From Polynucleobacter sp. JS-JIR-II-b4 (lineage in GTDB: Bacteria; Pseudomonadota; Gammaproteobacteria; Burkholderiales; Burkholderiaceae): a DNA stretch of 64,000 nucleotides. Position numbers and translations under genes: made by a program. The notes beneath the pieces are model-generated. The model saw nothing but the letters and a program-made list of their open reading frames with translations. It made no database searches and was not told where the DNA came from. This document shows, piece after piece, positions 62,234 through 64,000 of the stretch. Within the stretch, counting starts at the first letter, position 1; every line of letters begins with the position of its first letter. Where the stretch lies: the NCBI RefSeq assembly GCF_018687815.1, contig NZ_CP061306.1, positions 62,001-126,000 on the forward strand, in the 5' to 3' direction.

Positions 62234-62968
62234 ATGATTGAACTTCAAAACGTTTCTAAATGGTATGGCTCCTTTCAGGTTTTGACTGATTGCACAACGT
62301 CAATCAAGAAGGGAGAGGTGGTGGTTATTTGCGGTCCTTCAGGTTCAGGCAAGTCAACGTTAATTAAAACTATTAATGCGTTGGAACCATTTCAATCCGG
62401 TCAAATTTCCGTTGATGGTATTAATCTGCATGACCCTAAAACGAATCTACCTAGATTACGCGCTCGCGTGGGTATGGTGTTCCAGCACTTTGAACTTTTC
62501 CCACACTTAAGCATTACTGAGAATCTCACGCTTGCTCAAATCAAAGTATTGGGACGTTCGGCTGATGAAGCAAAAAAACATGGCCTGAAATATTTAGAGC
62601 GCGTTGGCTTGAGTGCTCAAAAAGATAAATTTCCGGGGCAGCTCTCTGGTGGTCAACAGCAACGTGTAGCTATTGCACGCGCATTGAGTATGGACCCGAT
62701 TGTGATGTTGTTCGATGAGCCTACTTCTGCGCTTGATCCTGAAATGGTTGGTGAGGTTTTAGACGTTATGGTCAAGCTTGCTAATGAGGGTATGACTATG
62801 TGCTGCGTGACTCATGAAATGGGTTTTGCTCGCAAGGTTAGTCATCGGGTGATCTTCATGGATCAAGGCCGCATTATTGAGGATTGCACCAAGGATGAAT
62901 TCTTTGACAATCCTGAAGCACGTTCGCCTAGAGCTAAGGACTTCTTGTCCAAAATATTGGCCGGATAA
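62234..62968 (+). CDS. gltL: Amino-acid ABC transporter ATP-binding protein (GltL-like)
   Basis: 244-residue ATPase of the importer. Walker A is GPSGSGKST, the signature is [15 protein letters not shown], Walker B is [17 protein letters not shown] and the H-loop is VTHEMGFAR. Length and motifs are those of the GlnQ/GltL group. It converges with the protease gene, with 23 bp between the two stops. Confidence 0.93.
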   Translation: MIELQNVSKWYGSFQVLTDCTTSIKKGEVVVICGPSGSGKSTLIKTINALEPFQSGQISVDGINLHDPKTNLPRLRARVGMVFQHFELFPHLSITENLTLAQIKVLGRSADEAKKHGLKYLERVGLSAQKDKFPGQLSGGQQQRVAIARALSMDPIVMLFDEPTSALDPEMVGEVLDVMVKLANEGMTMCCVTHEMGFARKVSHRVIFMDQGRIIEDCTKDEFFDNPEARSPRAKDFLSKILAG

Positions 62969-62976
62969 GATTTAAC

Positions 62977-62998
62977 GAATCAGCATTTGTGCTAATTC
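62977..62998 (+). terminator. Possible terminator after gltL
   Basis: GAAT-C-AGCA-TTTG-TGCT-A-ATTC makes an 8-bp stem with one mismatch and is followed a few bases later by a TTTTT run (63003-63007). It overlaps the 3' end of the convergent protease gene. Confidence 0.35.
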
Positions 62999-64000
62999 AT
63001 TGTTTTTGGCCTTTTCCCAGTTTGGACTTTGAGCTCCAATTCTTTGTCTTTGCGTAAGATTTTGAGAGAGGCTTCATTACCGGGGCCAATCTGTGCAATT
63101 TGATTTAATAGCTGTCTTACATCTTTAATGTCGTTGCCATTAACGGCAACCAGTACATCTCCAGGCTTGATTCCACCTTTGGCTGCAGGCCCAGCCTCTA
63201 GAACGCCTGATAGTAGAACGCCGGCCGTATTTTGAGGCAGCCCCAATGACTCCAAGAGTTCCCTGGATAAGTTTTGAGGCTCAACTCCGATCCAGCCGCG
63301 AGTAACACTGCCATTAGCAAGAATCGATTCCATCACCTGTTTTGCCAGGTTAACTGGGATGGCAAAACCAATTCCCATGGAGCCTCCATTGTTGGAATAA
63401 ATAGCAGTATTAATTCCAATCAAATGGCCTCGTGTATCAACTAAGGCGCCACCAGAATTTCCAGGATTGATGGCGGCATCAGTTTGAATAAAGTTTTCAA
63501 AAGTATTAATGCCTACATGATCACGACCCAGGGCAGAAATAATCCCAGAGGTAACGGTTTGACCAACGCCAAATGGATTGCCAATAGCGAGTACAACATC
63601 ACCAACGTGAATCGATTCAATTTTTCCTAAGGTGATCGGCGTTGGTAATTGTTTAACATCAATCTTTAATACAGCAATATCTGTTTCGGGGTCGCCGCCA
63701 ATAATTTTGGCCTTTACTTTTCTGCCATCAGATAGCGCTACATCAATTTCATCTGCATCACTAATGACGTGATAATTGGTCAGAATAATTCCCTCTGGAC
63801 TGACTATTACCCCGGAACCCAGGCTGGAGCTGGGTTCGGTGTCTGGTGGCTGATCCCCGAAAAAGAATTTAAATAAAGGATCTGCAGACTTATTGCTATT
63901 CTCTTTGCGAGTTTTAGGTTTTGTATTTGCCTTGCTCGTAAAAATATTGACAACAGCAGGCATCGATTTTTTTACAGCATCGTGATACGAGCCTGGACTA
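62992..64000 (-). CDS. Trypsin-like serine protease with one PDZ domain (DegS/DegQ type), partial
   Basis: HtrA-family periplasmic protease whose N-terminus lies beyond the window. The reading frame continues through SYHDAVKKSMPAVVNIFTSK to the last base, so the ATG at 63963 is internal, not the start. The triad is visible in TNYHVISDADE, ETDIAVLKID and NPGNSGGALVD. One C-terminal PDZ domain follows (GVLEAGPAAKGGIKPGDVLV). A single PDZ suggests a DegS-like architecture. In relatives this gene lies close to tatC. Confidence 0.88.
   Translation of the reverse strand, partial: SPGSYHDAVKKSMPAVVNIFTSKANTKPKTRKENSNKSADPLFKFFFGDQPPDTEPSSSLGSGVIVSPEGIILTNYHVISDADEIDVALSDGRKVKAKIIGGDPETDIAVLKIDVKQLPTPITLGKIESIHVGDVVLAIGNPFGVGQTVTSGIISALGRDHVGINTFENFIQTDAAINPGNSGGALVDTRGHLIGINTAIYSNNGGSMGIGFAIPVNLAKQVMESILANGSVTRGWIGVEPQNLSRELLESLGLPQNTAGVLLSGVLEAGPAAKGGIKPGDVLVAVNGNDIKDVRQLLNQIAQIGPGNEASLKILRKDKELELKVQTGKRPKTMN

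Overview
The window looks like a chromosomal segment of a betaproteobacterium of the family Burkholderiaceae, most probably Polynucleobacter or a close freshwater relative. This rests on gene content, a moderately AT-leaning composition, and gene neighbourhoods typical of the group: spc/alpha ribosomal operons, gltBD followed by the mla operon, murA and his genes, then hisE-HIT-tatABC. The genus assignment is inference from recalled synteny, not a database result.

Layout. 1-9.7 kb: the end of the S10 operon (rplP, rpmC, rpsQ), then the spc and alpha operons (rplN to rplQ, with secY, infA, rpmJ, rpoA), closed by a strong terminator. 9.7-14.3 kb: cutA-dsbD, hemB and engB on the minus strand, and a di-haem cytochrome c4. 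14.3-19.8 kb: lysA-lptM, cyaY, aroB-aroK, a short PilQ/HofQ-type secretin and one unrecognised membrane protein upstream of it. 19.8-29.3 kb: mrcA (PBP1a), a REP-associated tyrosine transposase with a foldback sequence behind it, and gltB-gltD. 29.4-36.4 kb: the Mla lipid-transport operon (mlaF-E-D-A-C-B), an ABC-2 exporter, ibaG and murA. 36.4-46.7 kb: histidine biosynthesis (hisG, hisD, inverted hisC, hisB, H, A, F, I, E), interrupted on both sides of hisI by toxin-antitoxin modules (hicAB with a nonsense-broken hicA, and vapBC), then a HIT protein and tatABC. 46.7-63 kb: an accessory-looking block with a Sel1-repeat protein, two tandem porins, a lipoprotein and an outer-membrane-barrel candidate of unknown role, a small secreted protein, a tripartite RND efflux operon and a glutamate/aspartate-type ABC importer. 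63-64 kb: the C-terminal part of a DegS/DegQ-type protease that runs off the window.

Most of the window is core metabolism and cell-envelope biology: translation, protein export (SecY, TatABC), peptidoglycan (LysA, MurA, PBP1a), lipid asymmetry (Mla), nitrogen assimilation (GltBD), haem and shikimate pathways, and histidine. I found no prophage, CRISPR array, rRNA or tRNA.

The points most worth a second look are: the pil cluster reduced to one secretin and one hybrid-looking inner-membrane protein; the two toxin-antitoxin modules around hisI, with a single-codon break in hicA; the inverted hisC; the apparent inversion of the mrcA-aroB block with a RAYT transposase at its edge; and several intergenic inverted repeats with no obvious explanation.
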